Positions 9,401 through 17,973 of a DNA stretch of 64,000 nucleotides are shown here, piece after piece (positions within the stretch are counted from its first letter, which is position 1; each line of letters starts with the position of its first letter). The translations under genes and the position numbers were made by a program. The DNA comes from Tropicimonas sp. IMCC34011 (GTDB lineage: Bacteria; Pseudomonadota; Alphaproteobacteria; Rhodobacterales; Rhodobacteraceae), in NCBI RefSeq assembly GCF_003390865.1, contig NZ_QMEJ01000004.1, positions 434,001 to 498,000 of the forward strand. Direction: 5' to 3'. Below the pieces are notes generated by a model. The model worked only from the letters and a program-made list of their open reading frames with translations, searched no databases and was not told the DNA's origin.

Positions 9401-10951
9401 CGAGGGCGTGTCGTCCCCCATGGAGGCGATGCTCTCCTTGGCGTCCTCGGCCATCGGGGCCAGGATCTGCTCCAGCTCCTCGATGGTGTAGCCCGCGGCG
9501 AGCTGGCGACGGCGCAGGTCCGCGCCCTCGAAGATCGGATTCTCCTCGACCTCGGCCAGCGTCTCGTCCAGCTCGTTGATCTTCCCGACCCACTCGCCGA
9601 AGGGCTGCGCGGCAGCGAGGGTGTTCTTGATCTCCTCGTCGCGGAAGAGTTTGCCCTCGGTCATGTCCACGGCGATCATCTGGCCGGGACCGAGCGCGCC
9701 CTTCTCGACCACGGTTGCCTCGTCCGTCGAGACCATGCCGACCTCGGAGCCCGCGATCAGGATGCCGTCCCCGGTCACGACGTAGCGCATGGGGCGCAGG
9801 CCGTTGCGGTCGAGACCGCCGCAGACCCAGCGGCCATCGGTCATCGCAAGCGCGGCCGGACCGTCCCACGGCTCCATCACCGAGTTCACGTAGGAGTACA
9901 TGTCGCGCCACGCCTGGGGCAGCTCGACCGCCTGCTTGGACCAGCTCTCCGGCACCAGCATCGTCTTGGCCATGGGCGCCGAGCGACCGGCGCGGACCAG
10001 CACCTCGAACACCGAATCGAGCGCCGCGCTGTCGGAGGAGCCGCCCGGGATGATCGGCTTGATGTCCTCCGCGAGGTCCCCGAACGTGCCCGAGGCCATC
10101 CGGATCTCATGGCTGCGCATCCAGTTCACGTTGCCCCGGAGCGTGTTGATCTCGCCGTTATGCGCGAGCATCCGGAACGGCTGCGCGAGCCACCATTGCG
10201 GGAACGTGTTGGTGGAGTAGCGCTGGTGGTAGATCGCGAAGGCGCTCTCGAAGCGCTCGTCGAGAAGGTCGGGATAGAACTCCGCCACCTGCTCGGCGAG
10301 CATCATGCCCTTGTAGATCAGCGAGCGGCAGGACAACGAGCAGATGTAGAGATCGTGGACGCGGGCCGCGGCAGCCGCTTTCTCGATCCGGCGGCGAATG
10401 ACGTAGAGCTCCCGCTCGAACGTTTCCTCGTCCACGTGCTTGGAGTTGGAGATGAGGATCTGCTCGATCTCGGGCCGCGTAGCGTTGGCCTTCTCGCCGA
10501 GACAGGCGATCTCCACGGGGACGTGGCGCCAGCCGTAGATATAATAGCCCATCCGCAGGACCTCGGCCTCGACGATGGTCCGGCAGACCTCCTGCGCGGC
10601 AAAGTCGGTGCGCGGCAGGAAGACCTGTCCCACGGCGATCATCTGATCCTCGTGCGGCTCGTGGCCCGTGCGGCGGATCTGATCCTGGAAGAAGGCGACG
10701 GGAATCTGGACGTGGATGCCCGCGCCGTCGCCCGTCTTGCCGTCGGCATCCACCGCGCCGCGGTGCCAGATCGCCTTCAGCGCGTCGATACCCTTCTGGA
10801 CCACGTCCCGGGAGCGGGAGCCGTCAATGGAGACGACGAGGCCGACGCCGCAGGAGCTGTGCTCGTGCTCCGGGCGCCAGAGGCTTGTCTCGGCCATGCG
10901 AGCGCGCTTTTCGCTCTCGGTCTCGACCCAGGATTGATCGAAGTGGCTCAT
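6413..10951 (-). CDS. gltB: Glutamate synthase (NADPH) large subunit
   Basis: A 1512-residue GOGAT alpha subunit that converts glutamine and 2-oxoglutarate to two glutamates in ammonia assimilation. The domains run in order: class II glutaminase (nucleophile Cys34 in SSCGVG, exposed after propeptide removal), central domain, FMN-binding synthase domain (GEGGEDPAHF, SGHNGGTGASP, GLPWEMGL), a 3Fe-4S cysteine cluster in CIMVRQCQSNTCPVGVC, and the C-terminal glucosamine-like beta-helix domain rich in glycine. Length is normal. The ATG lies one base after the stop of a 49-residue ORF whose 3' end supplies the AAGGAG ribosome site. A strong terminator follows. Confidence 0.97.
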   Translation of the reverse strand: MSHFDQSWVETESEKRARMAETSLWRPEHEHSSCGVGLVVSIDGSRSRDVVQKGIDALKAIWHRGAVDADGKTGDGAGIHVQIPVAFFQDQIRRTGHEPHEDQMIAVGQVFLPRTDFAAQEVCRTIVEAEVLRMGYYIYGWRHVPVEIACLGEKANATRPEIEQILISNSKHVDEETFERELYVIRRRIEKAAAAARVHDLYICSLSCRSLIYKGMMLAEQVAEFYPDLLDERFESAFAIYHQRYSTNTFPQWWLAQPFRMLAHNGEINTLRGNVNWMRSHEIRMASGTFGDLAEDIKPIIPGGSSDSAALDSVFEVLVRAGRSAPMAKTMLVPESWSKQAVELPQAWRDMYSYVNSVMEPWDGPAALAMTDGRWVCGGLDRNGLRPMRYVVTGDGILIAGSEVGMVSTDEATVVEKGALGPGQMIAVDMTEGKLFRDEEIKNTLAAAQPFGEWVGKINELDETLAEVEENPIFEGADLRRRQLAAGYTIEELEQILAPMAEDAKESIASMGDDTPSAVLSEKYRPLSHFFRQSFSQVTNPPIDSLREFRVMSLKTRFGNLKNVLDESSAQTEIIVLDSPFVGNSQFDRLVEMFSSEMVEIDCTFPAGGGAGELRRHLDRIRSEAEDAVRSGAGHLVLTDQAQCAERVAMPMILATSAVHSWLTAKGLRTFTSVNVRSAECIDPHYFAVLVGCGATTVNAYLAEDSLADRIGRGLLDMTLTEAVGRYRKAIDQGLLKIMAKMGISVISSYRGGLNFEAVGLSRAMVAEFFPGMLSRISGIGVAGIQRKVEAVHRLGFSGGSDILPIGGFYKSRRSGETHAWEATTMHMLQSACDRASFELWKQYSAKIRATAPIHLRDLLDFKPLGKPVALDEVESITSIRKRFVTPGMSLGALSPEAHKTLNVAMNRIGAKSDSGEGGEDPAHFVPEANGDNPSAKIKQVASGRFGVTAEYLNQCEELEIKVAQGAKPGEGGQLPGMKVTKLIAKLRHSTPGVMLISPPPHHDIYSIEDLAQLIYDLKQINPRCKVTVKLVASSGVGTIAAGVAKAKADVILISGHNGGTGASPATSIKYAGLPWEMGLTEAHQVLAMNNLRSRVTLRTDGGLRTGRDIVMAAMMGAEEYGIGTAALIAMGCIMVRQCQSNTCPVGVCTQDERLRSKFTGNADKVVNLITFYAQEVREVLASIGARSLDDVIGRADLLTQVSRGSAHLDDLDLNPLLITVDGAKDITYDRTRPRNPVMDTLDAEIVKDAARFLEDGEKMQLSYAVQNTQRTVGTRVSSHIVRKFGMRNSLQPDHLTIKLKGSAGQSLGAFGAPGLKIVVEGDANDYVGKGLSGGTVVVRPAMNSPLKADENVIIGNTVLYGATEGFLFASGRAGERFAVRNSGAHVVIEGCGSNGCEYMTGGIAVILGGIGANFGAGMTGGMAYLYDPKGEAQAMMNMETLVTCPVTVAEWEAELKGLIERHQLETGSKRAGEILRHWSDELPNFLQVCPKEMLVHIPHPLSLEQGAIPAE

Positions 10952-10952
10952 G

Positions 10953-11102
10953 TCAGGCTCCTTCCAATGTCGGATCGAACGTCGCGAATGTCTCTGCTTC
11001 GGTCCGTTTCTCGTGGTCGCCGGCGAAGGCGAAACTGTCTGTCTTGCGGTCGGTGACGATCTCGGAGCCGTCGGGACGGCTGCCCGCGCGGGGCGCGCTC
11101 AT
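10953..11102 (-). CDS. Small 49-residue protein between the glutamate synthase genes
   Basis: A 49-residue hydrophilic frame starting at the ATG at 11102, which overlaps the stop of the preceding secreted-protein gene as ATGA. Its stop lies one base before the gltB ATG, and the gltB ribosome site is inside its last codons. The product is polar and acidic, with charged motifs such as DRKTDSFAFAGDHEKR and no membrane segment or cysteine. I do not recognise it. The exact nesting between two co-directional genes with coupled start and stop favours a real gene over chance, or at least a translated coupling ORF for gltB. Confidence 0.6.
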   Translation of the reverse strand: MSAPRAGSRPDGSEIVTDRKTDSFAFAGDHEKRTEAETFATFDPTLEGA

Positions 11103-11815
11103 CGCAGCGCCTCGATACGGTAGGAGATATCCGCCGGGGCGTCGCAGCCGTAGCGCGGCACGACATCGCCGAACCCCGCCTCGCCGGGACGGCGGATGCG
11201 CACGGGGTCGAGGTCGGATTCGATCGTCTGACCGCTCTGCTCGAACACCTCCGTTCCGAGGAGGAACAGGCGCTCGTCCTCGAGGACGTACTGGATGCCG
11301 GACACGCTGTAGAGCACCTCGCCGGTGCTGAGATCGCTCGCGGTTGCGGTGAACTCGGTCTCCAGAAGCTCCTCGCCATCGATCTCGCGGGTGTTGCCGG
11401 TCAGCTGGTCGAACCCGCGATGCATGATCTCCCGGTCGTAGCCGGGGCCGCTTTCCTCAATGATGAACTCGTAGCTGTCCCGGCCCTCCTCGAGAAGCTC
11501 GGAGAGGGAGGCCGGCTCTTCGGCGGGGAGCTGAAGCACCTCCTGGGAGCCATCCGCGAAATGGCGCGAATCGAGCCACTGGAATTCCGCGTCGAACACG
11601 GAGACGGCGGTGGCTCCCTCCTCGCCGTAGCTGGCCTGAAAGAGCGTGCCCTCAGGCGCGCTCTCGCAGCGCCAGTAAAGCGTCGCCGCGCAGCCCTGCG
11701 ACTGGACGGACAGGACCGCTTCGCAGCCCTCCGGGACCGCGGGGGTCTGCGCGAGGGCCGGAAGCCCGGCACAGAACAGTGCAGCAGCCAGACACGTGAA
11801 CCGTGACATCGTCAT
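11099..11815 (-). CDS. Predicted secreted protein of unknown function in the glutamate synthase operon
   Basis: A 238-residue protein from the ATG at 11815, which has an AAGGG ribosome site nine bases upstream; an ATG two codons later is also possible, and a longer frame upstream lacks support. A signal peptide is evident (basic start, hydrophobic stretch, cleavage near ALAQT). Four cysteines follow in the first third (GCEAVLSVQSQGCAATLYWRC), suggesting disulfides in the periplasm, and a further cysteine near the end (RYGCD). No catalytic motif is recognised. It sits between gltD and the 49-residue ORF and overlaps the latter by four bases, so it is expressed with glutamate synthase, but the link may be only transcriptional. 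Confidence 0.8.
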   Translation of the reverse strand: MTMSRFTCLAAALFCAGLPALAQTPAVPEGCEAVLSVQSQGCAATLYWRCESAPEGTLFQASYGEEGATAVSVFDAEFQWLDSRHFADGSQEVLQLPAEEPASLSELLEEGRDSYEFIIEESGPGYDREIMHRGFDQLTGNTREIDGEELLETEFTATASDLSTGEVLYSVSGIQYVLEDERLFLLGTEVFEQSGQTIESDLDPVRIRRPGEAGFGDVVPRYGCDAPADISYRIEALR

Positions 11816-11853
11816 CGTCGTGATCCCTTCGGACAGAAGAGGAAAGAGACAGG

Positions 11854-11880
11854 CCCGGGCGCAGGTCATGCCCGCCCGGG
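11854..11880 (-). repeat. GC-rich hairpin in the gltD downstream gap
   Basis: An 8-bp perfect stem (11854-11861 with 11873-11880) lies just downstream of the gltD stop. On the minus strand it is followed by a pyrimidine-rich stretch with scattered Ts rather than a clean U tract. It could be a weak terminator or an mRNA-stabilising structure that separates gltD output from the downstream genes. Confidence 0.4.
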
Positions 11881-11893
11881 AAACCGGGTGGTG

Positions 11894-13330
11894 CTACTCG
11901 GCGGCCACGGCCGTTGCGGCGGCGCCGAAGCGGTCGAGCATGGCCTGCGCCGCCTCGCGCCCGTCCCGGATCGCCCAGACCACGAGAGAGGCGCCCCGCA
12001 CGATGTCACCCACCGCATAGACGCCGGGCAGGCTGGTTTCGTGGGTGCGGAAATTGGCCTTGATGGTGCCCCAGCGGGTAACCTCCAGCGCCTCCTCGCC
12101 CCAGAGCGTCGGCAGCTCCTCGGGCTCGAAGCCCAGCGCCATGACGACGAGGTCTGCCTCCTCGACGTAGTCACCGCCCTCGATGATCTCGGGGCTCTGG
12201 CGGCCGGTCGCATCCGGAGCACCGAGGCGCATCCGGCTGACCATGACCCCCTCGACCACGTCGCCCGAGAAGCCCTTGGGCGCGGTCAGCCATTCGAACT
12301 GGACGCCCTCTTCCTCGGCATTGGCGACCTCGCGCTGCGAGCCCGGCATGTTGGACTTGTCCCGGCGGTAGAGGCACTTGACGCTCTTGGCGCCCTGCCG
12401 GATCGCGGTGCGGACGCAGTCCATCGCCGTGTCGCCGCCGCCGATCACGACCACGTTGCGGCCCTCAGCGTTCAGCTCGCCGCTCTCGTATTCCGGCACG
12501 TCGTCCCCGAAGCTCTTGCGGTTGGACGCGGTAAGATAGTCGATCGCGCGCACGATGCCCTTTGCTCCGACGCCGGGCGCCTGAAGCCCGCGGGACTTGT
12601 AGACGCCGGTGGCGATCAGGACCGCATCGTGGCTGCTGCGGATCTCCTCGAAGCTGATGTCCTCGCCCACGTTGCAGTTGAGGCGGAAGGTCACGCCGCC
12701 ATCCTCGAGAAGACGATTGCGCCGCATCACGACGTCCTTCTCGAGCTTGAAGCCGGGAATGCCGTAGATCATCAGCCCGCCCGCACGGTCGTACCGGTCA
12801 TAGACGGTGACCTGGATGCCGGCCTGGCGGAGCATGTCTGCCGCGGCGAGGCCGCCGGGACCTGCGCCGATGATGCCCACGCTCTCCTCGCGCTCGACGG
12901 CCGGGGAGACGGGCTTCACCCAACCTTCGTCGAACGCGGTGTCCGTGATGTATTTCTCGACCGCGCCGATGGTGACCGTGCCGTGGCCGGACTGCTCGAT
13001 GACGCAGTTTCCTTCGCACAGACGGTCCTGCGGACAGATCCGGCCGCAGATCTCCGGGAAGGTATTGGTGGACTGGCTGATCTCGTAGGCTTCCTTGAGC
13101 CGGCCTTGAGCGGTCAGGCGGAGCCAGTCGGGGATATTGTTGTGCAGCGGGCAATGCGACTGGCAATAAGGCACGCCGCACTGGCTGCACCGGCCGGATT
13201 GCTCGGCCGCGGTATCGTCAGCGAATTCGGAATAGATCTCGGCAAAGTCGTCCCGCCGCAGATCCGGCGGACGCTTTGTGGGCATCTGCCGCTGGACGGT
13301 CACGAATTTCAGCATGCGGTCGTCAGCCAT
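11894..13330 (-). CDS. gltD: Glutamate synthase (NADPH) small subunit
   Basis: A 478-residue GOGAT beta subunit, which takes electrons from NADPH through FAD and iron-sulfur clusters to the large subunit. The start is the ATG at 13330, preceded by a GGGAGGA site; the longer open frame upstream has no family character. The N-terminus holds the cysteine set RCSQCGVPYCQSHCP near residue 50 and CPQDRLCEGNC near 110. FAD binding is seen in GIIGAGPGGLAAAD and NADPH binding in VVIGGGDTAMDC. The C-terminal AVGDIVRGASLVVWAI closes the flavin site. It is the promoter-proximal gene of the operon, ahead of gltB, from which it is separated by two short genes. Confidence 0.96.
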   Translation of the reverse strand: MADDRMLKFVTVQRQMPTKRPPDLRRDDFAEIYSEFADDTAAEQSGRCSQCGVPYCQSHCPLHNNIPDWLRLTAQGRLKEAYEISQSTNTFPEICGRICPQDRLCEGNCVIEQSGHGTVTIGAVEKYITDTAFDEGWVKPVSPAVEREESVGIIGAGPGGLAAADMLRQAGIQVTVYDRYDRAGGLMIYGIPGFKLEKDVVMRRNRLLEDGGVTFRLNCNVGEDISFEEIRSSHDAVLIATGVYKSRGLQAPGVGAKGIVRAIDYLTASNRKSFGDDVPEYESGELNAEGRNVVVIGGGDTAMDCVRTAIRQGAKSVKCLYRRDKSNMPGSQREVANAEEEGVQFEWLTAPKGFSGDVVEGVMVSRMRLGAPDATGRQSPEIIEGGDYVEEADLVVMALGFEPEELPTLWGEEALEVTRWGTIKANFRTHETSLPGVYAVGDIVRGASLVVWAIRDGREAAQAMLDRFGAAATAVAAE

Positions 13331-13395
13331 GGACAATCCTCCCGTGGTCTTCAGCGCTGATACAGCCGATCCGCGGAGAGATAAAGTCACCCATA

Positions 13396-13464
13396 CTGAC
13401 CTAATCGAAGGTTTTTTGGCACTCATCATCCAGCGGGCGGCGAATTTACCGCAAACTAGGTCAG
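13396..13464. promoter_or_regulatory. Divergent gltD-uppP control region with spaced inverted repeat
   Basis: The 217-base gap between gltD (-) and uppP (+) is less GC-rich than the surroundings. It contains an exact 8-bp inverted repeat, CTGACCTA at 13396-13403 and TAGGTCAG at 13457-13464, 53 bases apart, and just beyond it a 5-4-5 dyad GCATA-CCAT-TATGC at 13469-13482. Such arms look like regulator half-sites. I cannot place a convincing -35/-10 pair for either gene. Confidence 0.35.
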
Positions 13465-13547
13465 CAATGCATACCATTATGCGGCCTACCTGTTGTCATA
13501 CTCGGCTTGTATCAGGCGCGAGATTGCCTCCGGAGACGCGAATCGCC

Positions 13548-14351
13548 ATGCCCCTTCTTCACCTTTTGATCGTTGCCCTGATCCAGGGGATCACGGAGTT
13601 TCTCCCCGTCTCCTCCTCCGGTCACCTCATCCTGCTGCCGCGCCTGACGGGGCTCGCCGATCAGGGACAGGCGCTGGACGTCGCCGTTCACGTGGGCACG
13701 CTCGGCGCCGTCATTCTCTACTTCTGGAAGGATGTGGCCGCGGTTCTCGCCGGCCTCCCGCGCCTCGCCCGCGGCCGGACGGACACCTACGGTTCCAGAA
13801 TGGCGTTCCTGCTGATCGTGGCGACGGTACCGGTGATCGTCGTCGGTCTTGCCCTCTCCGTGACCGGCCTCGACGAGGCGCTGCGGAGCGTGGCGGTGAT
13901 CGGCTGGGCGATGCTGCTCTTCGGCATCCTGCTCTACTGGGCGGACCAGACGGCGCCGCTGACGCGGAGCGCCGAGGACTGGACGATCCGCGGCGCGGTG
14001 ATCATGGGGCTGTGGCAGGCCGTCGCACTGATCCCGGGCACCTCCCGCTCCGGCATCACCATCACCGGCGGGAGGCTTCTCGGGATGGACCGGCAAGGCG
14101 CGGCGAAGATCGCCATGCTCATGTCGATCCCGACGATCATGGCGTCGGGCACCCTCGTCGGAGCGAAAGCCCTGCGGAACCCCGCGCCCGGCCTCTGGGC
14201 CGATGCGGGGATCGCGGCGCTCTTCGCCTTCCTGTCCGCCCTCCTCGCGCTGACGCTGATGATGCGCCTGCTGCGCTCGGTCTCCTTCACCCCGTACGTG
14301 ATCTACCGCTGTGTCCTGGGCGTGATCCTGATCGCCGTCGCCTACAGCTGA
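13548..14351 (+). CDS. uppP: Undecaprenyl-diphosphatase UppP/BacA
   Basis: A 267-residue integral membrane enzyme (EC 3.6.1.27) that recycles undecaprenyl diphosphate to the monophosphate carrier used for peptidoglycan and surface polysaccharide synthesis. The ATG at 13548 begins directly at the conserved N-terminus. Family motifs are plain: [10 protein letters not shown] at residues 17-26 and PGTSRSG near residue 165. About seven to eight hydrophobic helices can be seen. The gene ends inside the end of ubiG: the stop codons of the two convergent genes overlap by ten bases. Confidence 0.95.
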   Translation: MPLLHLLIVALIQGITEFLPVSSSGHLILLPRLTGLADQGQALDVAVHVGTLGAVILYFWKDVAAVLAGLPRLARGRTDTYGSRMAFLLIVATVPVIVVGLALSVTGLDEALRSVAVIGWAMLLFGILLYWADQTAPLTRSAEDWTIRGAVIMGLWQAVALIPGTSRSGITITGGRLLGMDRQGAAKIAMLMSIPTIMASGTLVGAKALRNPAPGLWADAGIAALFAFLSALLALTLMMRLLRSVSFTPYVIYRCVLGVILIAVAYS

Positions 14352-15094
14352 GCCGGCGCCTCCGGGCGAAGCGAGGTCGTGACGTAGTTCACCGACAGGT
14401 CCCGCTCGGACAGCGACCAGGACCAGCCGAGCGGATTGAAGACGAACCCCGTCTTGTCCACCGGCGTCAGACCGGCACCGGTCAGAAGGTCGAAGAGCTC
14501 GTCCGGCGTGATGAACTTCCGCCAGTCATGGGTGCCCTTCGGCAGCCAGCGCATGACGTGCTCTGCGCCGACGATGGCCATGGCAAAGCTCTTTGCGTTG
14601 CGGTTGAGCGTGGAGCAGACCATGAGCCCGCCCGGCTTCAGCAGATCGTGACAGGCACGCAGGTAGGCCGGCGGGCTGGCCACATGCTCCACAACCTCCA
14701 TGTTGAGAATGACGTCGAACGCTTCGCCGGCCTCCGCCAGAGCCTCGGCCGACGTGTGGCGATAGTCGATGTCGAGGCCGGACTGCTCCGCGTGCAGACG
14801 GGCCACCGGAATGTTGCGCTCCGCCGCATCCGCCCCCACGACGTCCGCGCCCAAGCGCGCCATCGGTTCGGACAGAAGCCCCCCGCCGCAGCCGATATCG
14901 AGCAGGCGCAGACCCGCGAAGGGCCGCGGATCCGACAGGTCCCGGCCGAATTCGGCGGCGATCTGGCGGGTAATGTAGTCAAGCCGGCACGGGTTCAGCA
15001 TGTGCAGCGGCTTGAACTTGCCATTCGGGTCCCACCACGCATCGGCCATCGCCTGGAATTTCGCGATCTCGGCGTCGTCGATTGTCGTCGTCAT
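14342..15094 (-). CDS. ubiG: Ubiquinone biosynthesis O-methyltransferase UbiG
   Basis: A 250-residue SAM-dependent methyltransferase that catalyses both O-methylations in ubiquinone synthesis. The ATG at 15094 is chosen because the product then starts [13 protein letters not shown], as family members do; the frame continues open upstream without homology. The SAM motif LLDIGCGGG is near residue 67 and NMEVVEHV, with CHDLLKPGG, follows as motif II/III. The [12 protein letters not shown] segment near residue 20 is a UbiG hallmark. It is divergent from the peptidase gene, with 80 bases between the starts. Confidence 0.95.
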   Translation of the reverse strand: MTTTIDDAEIAKFQAMADAWWDPNGKFKPLHMLNPCRLDYITRQIAAEFGRDLSDPRPFAGLRLLDIGCGGGLLSEPMARLGADVVGADAAERNIPVARLHAEQSGLDIDYRHTSAEALAEAGEAFDVILNMEVVEHVASPPAYLRACHDLLKPGGLMVCSTLNRNAKSFAMAIVGAEHVMRWLPKGTHDWRKFITPDELFDLLTGAGLTPVDKTGFVFNPLGWSWSLSERDLSVNYVTTSLRPEAPAQL

Positions 15095-15174
15095 GGTGTC
15101 CTCCAAGGCAATTGGGACGGATCGGGCGGGATAAGGGCGTGGAAGCGGCCGCCCGGTCGCTATATAGGTGCGAC

Positions 15175-16167
15175 ATGGAGCAGGTCTCGCGCAGCCGCAA
15201 CGCATCGGGATATCTCTATCCCCCCATCGACCCCTACGACCAGCGCATGCTGGACGTGGGCGACGGTCATCGAATCTACGTCGAGCAATGCGGGAACCCC
15301 CTCGGGATCCCGGTGGTCGTCTTTCATGGGGGGCCGGGAGGCGGGTGCAGCCCCGCGATGCGCCGCTACTTCGATCCGAAGGAATTCCGCATCGTCCTGT
15401 TCGACCAGCGCGGATGCGGCCGCTCGCGGCCACATGCCAGCGTGGAGAACAACACCACCCATCACCTCGTCGCCGACACGGAGATGATCCGGGAGACGCT
15501 CGGCATCGACCGCTGGGTGCTCTTCGGCGGCAGCTGGGGGGCGACACTGGCGCTGGTCTACGCGCAGGCCCATCCGGATCGCACCGCCTATCTCGCGCTT
15601 CGCGGCGTCTTTCTGATGACGCAAGGGGAGCTGGACTGGTTCTACGGCGGCAACGGCGCCGCCCGCTTCTTTCCGGACCATTGGTCCCGCTTCGTCGGCC
15701 TCCTGCCGGAGGAAGAGCGCGGGAACGTCATCGAGGCCTTCCACACCCGGCTCTTCTCGGGGGACATCCCGACCGAGACACGCTTCGCCCGCGCCTGGGC
15801 CTCCTGGGAAAACGCGCTCGCCTCCATCGAGAATGACGGGCCGGGCGGCGAGGCGCCGGCGGACTACGCCCGTGCCTTCGCCCGACTGGAGAACCACTAC
15901 TTTGTCAACCGCGGGTTCCTGGAGCGGGACGGGCAGATCCTCGAGGACATGCCGCTCATCTCCCACATCCCGGGAACCGTGGTTCAGGGCCGGTACGACA
16001 TGATCTGCCCTCCGATCAGCGCGTGGCGGCTGACGGAGCGCTGGTCCCGCGGTGAGCTCAGGATGGCGCCGATGGCGGGCCATGCGCTCAGCGAACCCAC
16101 GATTTCCGCCGAACTCGTCCGCACGACGCGGGCCATCGCGCGGTCCGCCACTAAACTCGGCTTCTGA
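15175..16167 (+). CDS. pip: Prolyl aminopeptidase (proline iminopeptidase)
   Basis: A 330-residue alpha/beta-hydrolase of peptidase family S33 that removes N-terminal proline from peptides. HGGPGGG forms the oxyanion region near residue 50, the nucleophile is Ser120 in GGSWG, and the acid and histidine are visible in GRYDMICPP and MAGHALSEP. The N-terminus and FDQRGCGRS block are typical. No signal peptide is present, so it should be cytoplasmic. The ATG is only eight bases after a TATATA box at 15161-15166, so the mRNA leader may be very short. Gamma-glutamyltransferase follows after 12 bases in the same direction. Confidence 0.94.
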   Translation: MEQVSRSRNASGYLYPPIDPYDQRMLDVGDGHRIYVEQCGNPLGIPVVVFHGGPGGGCSPAMRRYFDPKEFRIVLFDQRGCGRSRPHASVENNTTHHLVADTEMIRETLGIDRWVLFGGSWGATLALVYAQAHPDRTAYLALRGVFLMTQGELDWFYGGNGAARFFPDHWSRFVGLLPEEERGNVIEAFHTRLFSGDIPTETRFARAWASWENALASIENDGPGGEAPADYARAFARLENHYFVNRGFLERDGQILEDMPLISHIPGTVVQGRYDMICPPISAWRLTERWSRGELRMAPMAGHALSEPTISAELVRTTRAIARSATKLGF

Positions 16168-16179
16168 AGGACGGCTCCC

Positions 16180-17967
16180 ATGCAGACATTTACCACGCGG
16201 CCCGAGATCCGGGGCAGCTTCGGCGTCGTCGCCTCCACGCACTGGATCGCCTCCGCTGTGGGGTTCGGCATTCTCGAGAAGGGCGGCAACGCCTTCGACG
16301 CGGCCGTCGCGACCGGGCTCGTCCTGCAGGTGGTGGAGCCGCATCTCAACGGGCCGGCGGGCGACCTGCCGGCGATCCTCTACGATGCCGAGACGGGTGA
16401 GACCCGCGTTCTGTGCGCCCAAGGCGTCGTGCCCGCTGCCGCGACCATCGCGCATTACAAGGCGAAGGGCCTCCGGATCATTCCGGGCTCCGGCCTTCTG
16501 TCCACCGTCGTTCCGGGCGCGTTCGACGGCTGGATGGCGATGCTCGCGGAGCACGGCACCCTGAGCGTGCGGGAGGTGATGCAGCCCGCGATCGACTATG
16601 CCCGGGACGGCCATCCGATCCTGCCGAACGTCGTGACCGCCATCGAGAACGTCGCCGCATTCATTGCTGAAAGCTGGCCGACCTCCGCCGAGGTCTGGAC
16701 GCCCGGAGGCAAGGTGCCGGAGCCTCATACGATATTCCGCAACCCGCAGCTCGCCGAAACCTACGACCGCCTCGCCACCATCGCCGATGACGCCGGCGGG
16801 CGCGTCGACGGGATCGAGGCTGCACGTCAGGCCTTCCGCGAGGGGTTCGTCGCCGATGCGATCTTCGACTACCTGGACGGCACCGAGGTCGCGGACAATA
16901 CCGGCGGAACCTACGGTGCGGTTCTGGCGCGAGAGGACATGTCGCAGTGGCGCGCGAGCTTCGAGGCGCCTCTGTCCTACGACTACGAGGGCTGGACGCT
17001 GCACAAGACCGGGCCATGGGGACAGGGGCCGGTCCTCCTCCAGGCGCTCGCGATCCTGAAGCACACGCGGATCGGCGCGATGGACCCGATGGGCGCCGAG
17101 TTCGTCCACACCGTCGTCGAGGCCATGAAACTCGCCTATGCGGACCGCGAAGCCTTCTACGGCGATCCGGATGCGAGCGACGTTCCGATGGCGACGCTGC
17201 TGTCGGACGACTACAACGCCGAGCGCGCCAGGCTGATCGGCGAGGACGCGTCCCTCGACCAGCGTCCGGGGCGGATCGAGGGCTACGAGCACCTCGCCGA
17301 TGCCGCCATAGCGCGCGCGGCGGACGATTTCGGCGTGACCGGCCCGGTGGCTGCCGAACCGACGATGGCACATCTCGCGCCCAAGAGCGGCGACACCGTT
17401 CACATCGACATCATCGACCGCTGGGGCAACGCCGTCTCCGCGACGCCGTCCGGCGGGTGGCTGCAATCCTCCCCGGTCATCCCCGGCCTCGGCTTCGCGC
17501 TCAACAGCCGTGCGCAGATGTTCTGGCTGGAGGAGGGGCTGAACACGTCCCTGCGCCCCGGCACCCGCCCGCGCACGACACTGACGCCCACGCTGGCGGA
17601 GAAGGACGGCCGCCGCCTCGCCCTCGGCACACCCGGCGGAGACCAGCAGGATCAATGGCAGCTCATCTGGTTCCTGCGATTCGTGCATCACGACCTCGGT
17701 CTCCAGGAGGGAATTGATGCGCCGCTCTTTCACTCGCAGCATTTCACCGCCTCCTTCTATCCGCGGCACGCCAAGCCCGGCGCCATGCTGATCGAGCCGT
17801 CCGCCGGTGAGGAGGTGATCGAGGAGCTGAAGAGGCGGGGCCACCGCGTCACCGTGACGCCGCCGTGGTCCATCGGACGGCTGACCTGCGCTCTTCGGGA
17901 GCCGGACGGGATGCTCCGCGCCGCCGCGACGCCGCGCCTGATGCAGGCCTACGCGGTAGGACGGTAG
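16180..17967 (+). CDS. ggt: Gamma-glutamyltransferase family protein
   Basis: A 595-residue Ntn-hydrolase of the gamma-glutamyltranspeptidase family, which hydrolyses or transfers the gamma-glutamyl group of glutathione and similar peptides. The proenzyme self-cleaves before a threonine; here this is Thr406 in SGDTVHIDIID, followed by DRWGNAVSAT. The large-subunit start GSFGVVASTHWIAS and GGNAFDAAVA are typical. No signal peptide is seen, whereas classic GGT is periplasmic, so a cytoplasmic member of the family with another gamma-glutamyl substrate is likely. It lies 12 bases after pip, suggesting a peptide or glutathione catabolic pair. The precise substrate is not determinable. Confidence 0.9.
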   Translation: MQTFTTRPEIRGSFGVVASTHWIASAVGFGILEKGGNAFDAAVATGLVLQVVEPHLNGPAGDLPAILYDAETGETRVLCAQGVVPAAATIAHYKAKGLRIIPGSGLLSTVVPGAFDGWMAMLAEHGTLSVREVMQPAIDYARDGHPILPNVVTAIENVAAFIAESWPTSAEVWTPGGKVPEPHTIFRNPQLAETYDRLATIADDAGGRVDGIEAARQAFREGFVADAIFDYLDGTEVADNTGGTYGAVLAREDMSQWRASFEAPLSYDYEGWTLHKTGPWGQGPVLLQALAILKHTRIGAMDPMGAEFVHTVVEAMKLAYADREAFYGDPDASDVPMATLLSDDYNAERARLIGEDASLDQRPGRIEGYEHLADAAIARAADDFGVTGPVAAEPTMAHLAPKSGDTVHIDIIDRWGNAVSATPSGGWLQSSPVIPGLGFALNSRAQMFWLEEGLNTSLRPGTRPRTTLTPTLAEKDGRRLALGTPGGDQQDQWQLIWFLRFVHHDLGLQEGIDAPLFHSQHFTASFYPRHAKPGAMLIEPSAGEEVIEELKRRGHRVTVTPPWSIGRLTCALREPDGMLRAAATPRLMQAYAVGR

Positions 17968-17973
17968 AGGCGC

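Noticed and set aside
6383-11056. A 1557-codon open frame on the plus strand antisense to gltB
   Set aside because: It is the mirror of a highly conserved 1512-residue enzyme in high-GC DNA, has no family character, and is rich in His, Arg, Asp and Gly as antisense shadows are.
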